This document shows, in pieces, positions 7,842 through 16,127 of a stretch of DNA of 64,000 bases. Location of the stretch: the NCBI RefSeq assembly GCF_900111565.1, contig NZ_FOIK01000005.1:62001-126000 (forward strand), written 5' to 3'. The DNA is from Paenibacillus sp. NFR01 (GTDB taxonomy: Bacteria; Bacillota; Bacilli; Paenibacillales; Paenibacillaceae). The number at the start of each line of letters is the position of its first letter. The stretch's first letter is position 1. The notes under the pieces were generated by a model. The model was given only the letters and a program-made list of their open reading frames with translations, made no database searches and had not been told where the DNA came from. Made by a program: the position numbers and the translations under genes.

Positions 7842-10229
7842 ATGGGATTAACAGCTACACAGGTGGATTATTCCTCTAAAGCGTATCTGGAGAAGCTTGA
7901 TGCGTACTGGCGGGCGACGAATTACATTTCCGTAGGGCAATTGTATTTGAAGGACAATCCGCTGCTCAGAGAACCGCTAAAGGATGCGGACGTCAAAGTT
8001 AAACCGATCGGACACTGGGGCACCATTCCCGGACAAAACTTTATCTATGCGCATTTGAACCGTGTCATTACGAAATATGATCTTGACATGTTCTATATTG
8101 AAGGCCCGGGCCACGGCGGCCAGGTCATGGTCTCGAACTCTTACCTCGACGGCAGCTACACCGAAATTTACCCTGAGATTACTCAGGATATTCCCGGCCT
8201 GAAAAAGCTGTTCAAACAGTTCTCCTTCCCGGGCGGCGTGGCTTCCCATGCGGCACCGGAAACGCCGGGGTCCATCCATGAAGGCGGAGAGCTGGGCTAC
8301 TCGCTGTCCCACGGCGTCGGCGCTATCCTCGACCATCCGAACCTGATTTCCGCGGTCGTAGTCGGCGACGGCGAAGCCGAAACCGGACCGCTGGCCGCTT
8401 CGTGGTTCTCCAACCGTTTCATTAACCCGATTACCGACGGCGCCGTACTGCCGATTCTGCATCTCAACGGGTTCAAAATCAGCAATCCGACCATTCTGTC
8501 CCGTCAGTCGACGGAAGAAATTACAGCTTACTTCAAGGGTATGGGCTGGGAACCTTACTTCGTAGAAGGCGAAGATCCGGCGCTGATGCATCCGCAAATG
8601 GCCAAAGTGCTCGATGAAATCGTTGAGAAAATCCAGGCGATTCAAAAGAATGCCCGCGACAACAACGATCTCACCCGTCCGGCATGGCCGATGCTGGTCT
8701 TCCGTTCCCCGAAAGGCTGGACCGGTCCGAAGGAATGGGACCATGTGCCGAACGAAGGCTCGTTCCGTGCCCACCAGGTGCCGATTCCGGTTGATCAAAA
8801 GAACATGAAACATGCACCGGCGCTGCTGGACTGGATGCTCAGCTACAGACCGGAAGAATTGTTCGACGCACAAGGCAAGCTGAATGCCGATATCGCGGAA
8901 ATTCTCCCGCAAGGCGACCGCCGAATGGGCAAAAATCCGGTTACCGATGCCGGCAACCTGATTAAGGACCTGAAGCTTCCGGATTTCCGCAACTACGCGC
9001 TGGACAATGCCGCACCGGGCCAAATCATCGCGCAGGATATGATGGTACTCGGCAAATATATCAGAGATGTTGTGGAATTAAATGAAGAGAACCGCAACTT
9101 CCGCATTTTCGGACCGGATGAAACGATGTCCAACCGTCTCGGACCGGTATTCGAAGTTACCCGGCGCCAATGGCTGGACCGGATCGTGGAGCCAAACGAT
9201 GAATTCCTGTCGTCTTACGGCCGCGTCATCGATTCCCAGTTGTCCGAGCATCAGGCGGAAGGCCTGCTTGAAGGTTATGTCTTGACTGGACGCCACGGAT
9301 TCTTCGCCAGCTATGAAGCTTTCCTGCGGGTTGTGGACTCCATGATTACCCAGCACTTTAAATGGCTGCGCAAAGCGACCGATCAAGGCTGGCGTGCGGA
9401 TATTCCGTCGCTGAACGTCGTAGCAACCTCGACCGTATTCCAGCAGGACCATAACGGCTACACGCACCAGGATCCGGGTCTGCTCGGACATCTGGCCGAC
9501 AAGAAACCGGAATTCATCCGCGAATACCTGCCGTCCGATGCCAACACGCTGCTGGCGGTATTTGATACCATTCTGAACGACCGGCAAAAAATCAACCTGA
9601 TCGTCTCCTCCAAGCATCCGCGTCCGCAATGGTTCAGCGCCGCTGAAGCGCAGGAACTGGTGGACAAAGGGCTGAAGATTATCGATTGGGCGAGCACCGA
9701 CCAAGGCGGAGAGCCGGATGTCGTCTTTGCTTCCGCAGGAACGGAGCCGACGATGGAAGCCCTGGCCGCGATCTCGATTCTGAATGAACGTCTGCCTGAG
9801 CTCAAAATCCGTTATATCAACGTTGTGGACCTGCTGAAGCTGAGAAGCCAAAAGCTCGATCCGCGCGGCCTGTCCGACGAGGAGTTTGAGCAATTTTTCA
9901 CAAAAGACAAACCGGTCATCTTCGCGTTCCACGGCTACGAAGGCCTGATCAAGGACCTGTTCTTTGACCGCAGCAACCGCAACCTGCATGTGCATGGCTA
10001 CCGGGAAAACGGCGATATCACCACTCCATTCGATATGCGCGTGCTGAACCAGATGGACCGTTTCGATCTGGCGAAGGAAGCGGTGCTTAGCCTGCCGGAA
10101 GCGGCGAAATACAAGGCGATTGCCGACGAAATGGATGCCGTGATCAAGAAGCATCATCAATACATCCGCGAGGAAGGGTTCGACCTTCCGGAAGTGGAGA
10201 ACTGGAAATGGACCGGCCTTAACCGCTAA
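7842..10229 (+). CDS. xfp: Xylulose-5-phosphate/fructose-6-phosphate phosphoketolase
   Basis: 795 residues, normal for the family. It cleaves xylulose 5-phosphate (and often fructose 6-phosphate) with phosphate to acetyl phosphate plus glyceraldehyde 3-phosphate (or erythrose 4-phosphate), using thiamine diphosphate in the cytoplasm. Visible signatures are EGPGHGGQVMVSNSYLDG, the ThDP/Mg motif VGDGEAETGPLAASW with the downstream Asn, and GRHGFFASYEAF. The ATG at 7842 has AAGGAG eight bases upstream; the in-frame TTG at 7803 has no site. The gene stands alone between two terminators and follows a GntR/UTRA regulator. It gives a pentose breakdown route that bypasses lower glycolysis. It could use both substrates; sequence alone does not decide. 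Confidence 0.97.
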   Translation: MGLTATQVDYSSKAYLEKLDAYWRATNYISVGQLYLKDNPLLREPLKDADVKVKPIGHWGTIPGQNFIYAHLNRVITKYDLDMFYIEGPGHGGQVMVSNSYLDGSYTEIYPEITQDIPGLKKLFKQFSFPGGVASHAAPETPGSIHEGGELGYSLSHGVGAILDHPNLISAVVVGDGEAETGPLAASWFSNRFINPITDGAVLPILHLNGFKISNPTILSRQSTEEITAYFKGMGWEPYFVEGEDPALMHPQMAKVLDEIVEKIQAIQKNARDNNDLTRPAWPMLVFRSPKGWTGPKEWDHVPNEGSFRAHQVPIPVDQKNMKHAPALLDWMLSYRPEELFDAQGKLNADIAEILPQGDRRMGKNPVTDAGNLIKDLKLPDFRNYALDNAAPGQIIAQDMMVLGKYIRDVVELNEENRNFRIFGPDETMSNRLGPVFEVTRRQWLDRIVEPNDEFLSSYGRVIDSQLSEHQAEGLLEGYVLTGRHGFFASYEAFLRVVDSMITQHFKWLRKATDQGWRADIPSLNVVATSTVFQQDHNGYTHQDPGLLGHLADKKPEFIREYLPSDANTLLAVFDTILNDRQKINLIVSSKHPRPQWFSAAEAQELVDKGLKIIDWASTDQGGEPDVVFASAGTEPTMEALAAISILNERLPELKIRYINVVDLLKLRSQKLDPRGLSDEEFEQFFTKDKPVIFAFHGYEGLIKDLFFDRSNRNLHVHGYRENGDITTPFDMRVLNQMDRFDLAKEAVLSLPEAAKYKAIADEMDAVIKKHHQYIREEGFDLPEVENWKWTGLNR

Positions 10230-10249
10230 GTCTGGCGGAGCAAGCCGAA

Positions 10250-10289
10250 GCGGCGCTGTCCGGGGAACTTCCCCGGCGGCGCTTTTTTT
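10250..10289 (+). terminator. Intrinsic terminator after the phosphoketolase gene
   Basis: A GC-rich hairpin (CCGGGGAA pairing with TTCCCCGG, extended by outer GCGC arms) is followed by seven T at 10283-10289. Confidence 0.8.
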
Positions 10290-10443
10290 GATACGGAAAG
10301 GTCCGCGCGCCAATACGAATTATAAGGGGCCTTAGCTTGCAAGCCGCCCGAGATATGCGAACGCTGCTCCTTTTGTGCTATAATTGCACTAATCAGGGCA
10401 ATGACAGCGCCATCATGATTATTTTGTTCAGAGGAGTGCAGGA

Positions 10444-10632
10444 ATGAGAGGATATAATATTTCGCGACCGATCATGCTGATCGCGATTGCGCTGCTTACC
10501 AGACTTCTCGTAAACAGCGTATGCCTAATGTTCGGGATGTCGCCGGAATCGGCCAGCAGCCTGGCGATGATCGCCATGATTATTGCCGGACTGGTTACGT
10601 ACAACCGGATGATGAAGCGCAGACGGAGATAA
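10444..10632 (+). CDS. Small two-helix membrane protein of unknown function
   Basis: 62 residues with two predicted membrane helices (about 9-30 and 38-54), a short outside loop and a strongly basic tail MMKRRRR, which by the positive-inside rule places both ends in the cytoplasm. GAGGAG lies about eight bases before the ATG. The gene has its own downstream terminator and stands alone between the phosphoketolase and GH3 genes. I do not recognise a family. Coding is supported by the ribosome binding site, the hydrophobic pattern and the terminator rather than by homology. Confidence 0.55.
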   Translation: MRGYNISRPIMLIAIALLTRLLVNSVCLMFGMSPESASSLAMIAMIIAGLVTYNRMMKRRRR

Positions 10633-10665
10633 ACAAGCCGGAGCCACGGGCGATAGCCGATTCAC

Positions 10666-10689
10666 GACACCTCTTTCGGGTGTCTTTTT
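10666..10689 (+). terminator. Intrinsic terminator after the small membrane protein
   Basis: GACACC (10666-10671) pairs with GGTGTC (10679-10684), followed by five T. Confidence 0.75.
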
Positions 10690-10713
10690 CTTGAAATATA
10701 ATAACTTTCCCGC

Positions 10714-10755
10714 AGAAACGGGTACCCTCCCATGGAGGGCGGCAAAGCCGTTTCT
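10714..10755 (+). repeat. Two-tier inverted repeat upstream of the GH3 gene
   Basis: Outer arms AGAAACGG (10714-10721) and CCGTTTCT (10748-10755) enclose an inner hairpin CCCTCC (10725-10730) / GGAGGG (10734-10739). There is no U run directly after, so it is not a standard terminator, and it lies just upstream of a promoter-like pair at 10758-10785. Confidence 0.5.
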
Positions 10756-10757
10756 TC

Positions 10758-10785
10758 TTGAAATCCCGGGTTGGCATGGTACACT
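10758..10785 (+). promoter_or_regulatory. Possible promoter of the GH3 gene
   Basis: TTGAAA (10758-10763), 16 bp, TACACT (10780-10785), 99 bases before the TTG start. Moderate match to sigma-A. Confidence 0.4.
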
Positions 10786-10884
10786 AGACACAACGTTAGA
10801 ACAAAATCGCGCGGGATACATAACTTTTAATAAAATGTTATTGCCGCCGCGGAGACATCACACAGACAGAGGGAGAGAAGCATT

Positions 10885-13671
10885 TTGAGTATTGAGAAGT
10901 TGGGAATTCCCCTGGAGGGCTTTGCCGAATTCAGCCGCAAGGTGGCTGCGGAAGGCGCCGTACTCCTGCAAAATGACGGACAAGCGCTGCCGCTGCGCGA
11001 AAACGAAACCGTTTCCGTGTTTGGCCGCACCCAGATCAACTATTACCGCAGCGGCACCGGCTCGGGCGGCAGTGTCAACGTTGCCTACACGACCAACCTG
11101 CTGGACGGTCTGCGGAGCAAGGCCCATATTGCAGTAAACGAAGAGCTGGCTGCCGTTTATGAAGCCTGGATCGAACGCAATCCGTTCGACAACGGCGGAG
11201 GCGGCTGGGCGGCCGAACCTTGGCATCAGAAAGAAATGCCGCTTACGGCGGAGATCGTCTCCGCGGCGCGCGAACGTTCCGCGAAGGCCGTTGTCGTCAT
11301 TGGCCGCACGGCGGGCGAAGACCAGGACAATGCCAACGAGCCGGGCAGCTATCAATTGAACGATGAAGAAAAAGAAATGCTGCGGATGGTGACCCGCTAC
11401 TTTGAGCAGACCATCGTGGTCCTGAACGTATCCAATATTATCGACATGAGCTGGATCGAGGATGCTAATTATTCGAATCCGGTTTCGGCGATTATTTACG
11501 CCTGGCATGGCGGCATGGAGGGCGGCAACGCCATCGCCGACGTGCTGGCCGGCGACGTGACGCCAAGCGGCAAGCTGACCGATACGATTGCGTATGATCT
11601 GAAGGATTATCCGTCCACCGCCAACTATGGCAATGAGACCAGAAACTTCTACCAGGAAGATATTTATGTCGGATACCGTTATTTCGAAACCTTCTGTCCG
11701 GAGAAGGTACATTACGAGTTTGGTTTCGGTTTGTCTTATACGGAATTTGCGCTGGAGGCTTCCGAAGCGAAGCTGACGGTCAAAGACGGCGAACCGCATC
11801 TGGAACTGAACGTTGCCGTAACGAATACTGGAGACCTGTATGCCGGCAAGGAAACCGTGCAAATTTATTATGAAGCGCCGCAGGGCAAGCTGGGCCGTCC
11901 GGCCCGCAGTCTGGCCGCTTTCGGCAAGACCCGGCTGCTTCAGCCGGGCGAATCGCAGACCCTGACAATCGGCTTTCCGGTGAGCCGCATGGCCGCTTAT
12001 GATGACGGCGGCGCTACCGGCACGCGCTGGGCGTATGTGCTGGAAGCCGGCATCTACCGCCTGTATGCCGGTACCAGCGTGCGAAACGCGAGCTGGATTG
12101 CCGTCGACGGGCAAGAGGGATACACGCTGGAGGCGCTGCAAGTGGTAGAGCAGCTGGGTGAGGCGCTGGCGCCTACGGAGGCTTTCCAGCGGATGAAACC
12201 GGGCGCAAGACGCGAGAATGGCACATATGAGCTGACCTATGAGGCGGTGCCGACGCAGACGATTTCCCTAGCCGAGCGAATCGCCGAGAATCTGCCGCCA
12301 ACCTTGCTGCAGACCGGCGATCAAGGCTACAAGCTGCGCGATGTGCACGAGGGCAAAGTCAGCATGGAGCAGTTTATCGCCCAACTCGGCGATGAAGACC
12401 TTGCCGCCATCGTCCGCGGCGAAGGCATGGTCAGCCCGCTCGTCACGCCGGGCACGGCTTCGGCTTTCGGCGGCGTAACCGACAGCCTGCTGGGCTTCGG
12501 CATTCCTGTCGGCTGTACGGCCGACGGCCCATCCGGCATCCGGATGGACAGCGGCCACAAAGCGACCCAGGTCTCGATCGGCACCCTGCTCGCAGCCACA
12601 TGGGACCCGGAATTGGTGGAAGAGTTATACGTTCTTGAAGGGCAAGAGCTGCTGCGCAACGGCATCGACACGCTGCTCGGTCCCGGTCTCAATATTCGCC
12701 GCAGCCCGCTGAACGGGCGCAACTTTGAATATTTCTCGGAAGATCCGTTCGTAACGGGCGTATTCGCGGCGGTTTGCACCCGCGGCATCAAGAAGGGCGG
12801 CTCCGGCGCGACGCTGAAGCATTTCGCATGCAACAGCCAAGAGAAATACCGCAGCAAAGTGGATGCGGTCCTCTCCGAACGCGCGGTGCGGGAAATTTAC
12901 CTTAAAGGCTTCGAGATGGCCGTGAAGGTCGGCGGTGCCAACTCCATCATGACGGCGTACAATCCGGTCAACGGACACTGGTCGGCGTCCAACTATGACC
13001 TGAACACTACCATTCTGCGCGGAGAGTGGGGTTATAAAGGCATCGTCATGACCGACTGGTGGGCGGTGATGAACGACACGGCAAACGGCGGCGAGCCGTC
13101 CCGCAAATATACGAACTTTATGGTCCGGGCGCAAAACGACCTGTACATGGTCGTCAGCAACTACGGCGCCGAGACAAACGCTTATGACGACAATACCATT
13201 GCGTCGCTGGCCGACGGTACATTGACCCGCGGAGAGCTGCAGCGCAGCGCAATCAATATCTGCGAGTTCCTGCTGCAGGCGCCGGTATTCGCCAGAGGGC
13301 AGCTGACGCAAGAGACCGTAGCCGTCCTGAAAGCTGACCCAGCACTGAGTGCGGAACAGGCTCAATCCTTGACGGGAGAAGCACGGATCGTACCTTCGGC
13401 GGAAGGCACAGCGCTGCTGCATGTGGAGCAGGCAGGCGTATACCGGATGTATGTCAGCACGATGTCGCCGGGAACCGACCTGGCGCAAAGCGCCTGCAAC
13501 GTAAGCCTGAACGGCCAGGCGCTCACTACCGTGCAAACCAACGGTACGGACAGCCAGTGGATCACGCTGAAGCTGGGCAAGGCCGAGCTGGAAGCCGGAA
13601 CATACAAGTTGACGCTGGATCATATCAAACCCGGCTTGCACATCGGCTGGCTCGAATTCAGACAAGTCTAA
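10885..13671 (+). CDS. GH3 glycosidase with swapped domain order
   Basis: 928 residues without a signal peptide, so probably cytoplasmic. The domain normally at the C-terminus comes first (about 1-300, with AAEGAVLLQNDGQALPL and DPS-like sugar-loop sequences), then an Fn3-like part (about 290-385), then the (beta/alpha)8 catalytic domain (about 470-760). There GATLKHFACN carries the conserved Lys-His pair and GIVMTDWWAV the nucleophile Asp. A C-terminal beta-sandwich (about 840-928) resembles a carbohydrate-binding module. This order occurs in many Firmicute beta-glucosidases acting on imported oligosaccharides. The start is a TTG at 10885 behind GGGAG; no ATG is available nearby. Substrate could be beta-glucosides or xylosides. 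Confidence 0.9.
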   Translation: MSIEKLGIPLEGFAEFSRKVAAEGAVLLQNDGQALPLRENETVSVFGRTQINYYRSGTGSGGSVNVAYTTNLLDGLRSKAHIAVNEELAAVYEAWIERNPFDNGGGGWAAEPWHQKEMPLTAEIVSAARERSAKAVVVIGRTAGEDQDNANEPGSYQLNDEEKEMLRMVTRYFEQTIVVLNVSNIIDMSWIEDANYSNPVSAIIYAWHGGMEGGNAIADVLAGDVTPSGKLTDTIAYDLKDYPSTANYGNETRNFYQEDIYVGYRYFETFCPEKVHYEFGFGLSYTEFALEASEAKLTVKDGEPHLELNVAVTNTGDLYAGKETVQIYYEAPQGKLGRPARSLAAFGKTRLLQPGESQTLTIGFPVSRMAAYDDGGATGTRWAYVLEAGIYRLYAGTSVRNASWIAVDGQEGYTLEALQVVEQLGEALAPTEAFQRMKPGARRENGTYELTYEAVPTQTISLAERIAENLPPTLLQTGDQGYKLRDVHEGKVSMEQFIAQLGDEDLAAIVRGEGMVSPLVTPGTASAFGGVTDSLLGFGIPVGCTADGPSGIRMDSGHKATQVSIGTLLAATWDPELVEELYVLEGQELLRNGIDTLLGPGLNIRRSPLNGRNFEYFSEDPFVTGVFAAVCTRGIKKGGSGATLKHFACNSQEKYRSKVDAVLSERAVREIYLKGFEMAVKVGGANSIMTAYNPVNGHWSASNYDLNTTILRGEWGYKGIVMTDWWAVMNDTANGGEPSRKYTNFMVRAQNDLYMVVSNYGAETNAYDDNTIASLADGTLTRGELQRSAINICEFLLQAPVFARGQLTQETVAVLKADPALSAEQAQSLTGEARIVPSAEGTALLHVEQAGVYRMYVSTMSPGTDLAQSACNVSLNGQALTTVQTNGTDSQWITLKLGKAELEAGTYKLTLDHIKPGLHIGWLEFRQV

Positions 13672-13699
13672 GTCTAAATGCTGGCTTAACGCCGGTGAG

Positions 13700-13725
13700 A
13701 GGCACCCTTCGGGGTGTCTTTTTTT
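13700..13725 (+). terminator. Intrinsic terminator after the GH3 gene
   Basis: AGGCACCC (13700-13707), loop TTCG, GGGTGTCT (13712-13719), then a seven-T run. Confidence 0.9.
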
Positions 13726-13740
13726 ATGCAGGGTGTCATT

Positions 13741-13784
13741 TTCAGGAGATATTCAGTTGGGCTTCAGGGGAATTTCAGGTTCAT
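13741..13784 (+). promoter_or_regulatory. Four tandem 11-bp repeats, each starting TTCAG, ahead of the chemoreceptor gene
   Basis: TTCAG begins at 13741, 13752, 13763 and 13774, exactly 11 bp apart, so all four copies face the same side of the helix. Direct repeats at one helical turn are the usual target of OmpR/PhoB-type response regulators. The last copy overlaps the expected -35 of the TATACT at 13800-13805. Confidence 0.65.
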
Positions 13785-13799
13785 TAAAGGCGGCTGCTC

Positions 13800-13805
13800 T
13801 ATACT
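13800..13805 (+). promoter_or_regulatory. -10 element of the chemoreceptor promoter
   Basis: TATACT, 36 bases before the ATG. The -35 position holds the fourth TTCAG repeat instead of a TTGACA-like hexamer, which suggests a promoter needing an activator. Confidence 0.5.
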
Positions 13806-13841
13806 TTGGTGGAAGATTATCAGAAGAAGGAGACCACCTCT

Positions 13842-15980
13842 ATGAAAATAACAGTCAAGCCTCTCCGCGCCGCGAAGCGGATCAAGCTGAGTTCGGTGAA
13901 AAGCAGGCTGATCGTCTCGTTTGTCCTGTTGCTGCTTGTGCCCAGTCTGGCGATCGGGGGCTTCGCCTACAAGACCGCCGAGAACAAAGTCGACGACCAG
14001 CTGGCTAATCTGGCGACAACCGACATCTCCTTGGTCAGCCACACCGTCGATCAGTTCATTCAGCCGAAAATGAATGATGTCGGCACCTTGCTGGAACAAA
14101 GCAGCCTCGATAACATAGATGATATTTTACATACATATACAAGCAATCACTCCGAAGTTGAAGAAGCTGGCATAGTGAAGTCGGGAAAAGAATACCTCTC
14201 TTCGGCCGGAGGCGGCGCGGCCACTTCCGGCGAGCTGGCGCAGGACAGCGATTTTTATACCCAAGCGCTTGAGAACAAAGGGACCGTTATTCTGACGGAG
14301 CCGTATACGTCCGAAACGACGGGAAATACCGTTGTCGCTGTAGCTAAAAGCAGTACGGACGGCCAATCCGCAACCGTCGTCGTGCTGAGCCTGAAGTCGC
14401 TGCAGGATCTTGTGGGCGAGCTCAAAATCGGGCAGGATGGCTTCGTCGTAGTATTCAGCAGCAGCGGATCTTCCATCGTGTCGCCGCCTTGGGGCACCGG
14501 CGGCCAGGACGCCGGCGCTGCTGGCGAAGGCGGTGCGCCGCCCGCAGCGGAAGGCGCTGCTTCGGCGGACGGCAGCGGAGCAGTGCCGGCTGACGGAACC
14601 GGCGTAACGCCGACTGATGGAGACGCGCCGGAGGGGACCGGCGCAGGACAGCCGTCCGGCGGCGAAGGCGGCGGCCAGCCGGGCGGCATGTTTACCGGCG
14701 AATCTGGACAGATTACGCAGGTATCGCCGGAAGGAACCACCCGTAACCTGATCTATATTACGAATGCGCTGACCGGCTGGAAGATTGCGGGCGACCGTTC
14801 GCCGATCGAGGTGACGCATACCGCCGCACCGATTCTGCATAACACCCTAATCGTAATCGGTATCGCGCTTCTGGTCGGCGCCATCCTGATGTCCTTCATG
14901 ATCCGTTCGATTACCCGCCCGCTGAAGGCGCTGATCCGGTCTTCCCAGATTATCAGCCGGGGCGATCTCAGCCAGAGGGTTATGGTGAACGCCAAGGATG
15001 AGTTCGGCGAACTGGGCGCAAGCTTTAATGCGATGGTGGATTCGCTGCGATCCGTGGTCTCCGAGGTGGACGACTCCGCAAGCCAGCTCGCGGCCGCTTC
15101 GCAAGAGCTTTCGGCCAATGCCGACCAGACGTCGGCGGCGACGGAATACATTTCCGGGTCGACGGAGCGAATGTCGGACGGTGCCGGCGAGCAGGTGAAA
15201 CGGATTACCGAAAGCCGGCAGATCACACTTGAAATGACCGAAGCAATCACGCATATCGCCGAGCGGGCAGCGGATGTGGCGGACACGGCGGCGGTTGTGG
15301 CGGAAAAGTCTACGGCAGGCGGACAGGCGGTACAGAGCGCCATCTTGCAGATGGATTCCATCAGCGGTTCCGTAAATGGGCTGGCCGGCGTGATCGGCCG
15401 GTTGGTGAACGCTTCGCAGGAAATCGGGCAAATTATTGAAGTTATCTCGGAATTGTCGCAGAAAACGAATCTGTTGTCCCTGAATGCGGCTATCGAGGCG
15501 GCACGGGCAGGCGAGCACGGCCGCGGCTTCGCCGTCGTCGCCGGTGAAGTGAAGAAGCTGGCCGAGCAGTCGACCGATTCCACGGAGCAGGTGGCGGCGC
15601 TGATCGTCGCCATCCGCGAGGAGATCGGGAAAGTCGAACAGTCGATGCGTACCGCGACCAAAGAGGTGGGGCTCGGCATGGGCGTTGTGCATACCGCCGG
15701 CAGCCTGTTTGCCGAAATCGAGCAATCCGTCGCCGAGGTCAACCGCCAGGTGGCCGAGGTATCCGATACAACCGGCCATATTTCTTCCCGGTCACAGCAG
15801 GTTGTCCAGGCCATGGATACGATCACCGAGGTGTCCGAGCTTACGGCAACCCTGGCACAATCGGTCTCCGCATCTACGGAAGAACAAATGGCATCTATGC
15901 AGGAAATCGCCTCCTCCTCGTCCTATCTGACACGGATGGCCGAGGAGCTGCGAAACGCCGTCGATAAATTCAAGCTGTAG
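13842..15980 (+). CDS. Methyl-accepting chemotaxis protein
   Basis: 712 residues. A basic N-terminus leads into membrane helix 1 (about 20-42), an extracytoplasmic sensor of Cache type (about 45-320), helix 2 (about 327-352), a HAMP domain (to about 405) and the cytoplasmic signalling coiled coil, whose tip NLLSLNAAIEAARAGEHGRG contacts CheA and CheW. The sensor is interrupted at about 217-290 by a low-complexity stretch rich in Gly, Ala, Pro and Asp (repeats like ADGTG and PTDGDAPEG), unusual for such receptors. AAGGAG sits nine bases before the ATG at 13842; the upstream reading from 13806 overlaps the promoter. The ligand is unknown. Confidence 0.93.
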   Translation: MKITVKPLRAAKRIKLSSVKSRLIVSFVLLLLVPSLAIGGFAYKTAENKVDDQLANLATTDISLVSHTVDQFIQPKMNDVGTLLEQSSLDNIDDILHTYTSNHSEVEEAGIVKSGKEYLSSAGGGAATSGELAQDSDFYTQALENKGTVILTEPYTSETTGNTVVAVAKSSTDGQSATVVVLSLKSLQDLVGELKIGQDGFVVVFSSSGSSIVSPPWGTGGQDAGAAGEGGAPPAAEGAASADGSGAVPADGTGVTPTDGDAPEGTGAGQPSGGEGGGQPGGMFTGESGQITQVSPEGTTRNLIYITNALTGWKIAGDRSPIEVTHTAAPILHNTLIVIGIALLVGAILMSFMIRSITRPLKALIRSSQIISRGDLSQRVMVNAKDEFGELGASFNAMVDSLRSVVSEVDDSASQLAAASQELSANADQTSAATEYISGSTERMSDGAGEQVKRITESRQITLEMTEAITHIAERAADVADTAAVVAEKSTAGGQAVQSAILQMDSISGSVNGLAGVIGRLVNASQEIGQIIEVISELSQKTNLLSLNAAIEAARAGEHGRGFAVVAGEVKKLAEQSTDSTEQVAALIVAIREEIGKVEQSMRTATKEVGLGMGVVHTAGSLFAEIEQSVAEVNRQVAEVSDTTGHISSRSQQVVQAMDTITEVSELTATLAQSVSASTEEQMASMQEIASSSSYLTRMAEELRNAVDKFKL

Positions 15981-16008
15981 CCGTGTAACTTAAATCCTAT
16001 CGCTTTCG

Positions 16009-16048
16009 ATCCCCTTTAGCCTGCAGCACGGGCAAAAGGGGATATTTG
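16009..16048 (+). terminator. Probable terminator after the chemoreceptor gene
   Basis: ATCCCCTTT (16009-16017) pairs with AAAGGGGAT (16035-16043) over a 17-base loop, followed by ATTTGTATTTT. The U tract is broken, so it may be weak. Confidence 0.55.
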
Positions 16049-16083
16049 TATTTTCAAGGGCGGCAATTTTTGATACACTTAAT

Positions 16084-16098
16084 TGATAATGATTATCA
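16084..16098. promoter_or_regulatory. Perfect 7-1-7 Fur box
   Basis: TGATAATGATTATCA is an exact 7-1-7 inverted repeat of the Bacillus Fur consensus, 30 bases before the regulator start. It predicts iron-dependent repression of the siderophore locus. Confidence 0.93.
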
Positions 16099-16127
16099 TT
16101 GTTATTGATTGGGATTGAGGTGTTCAT

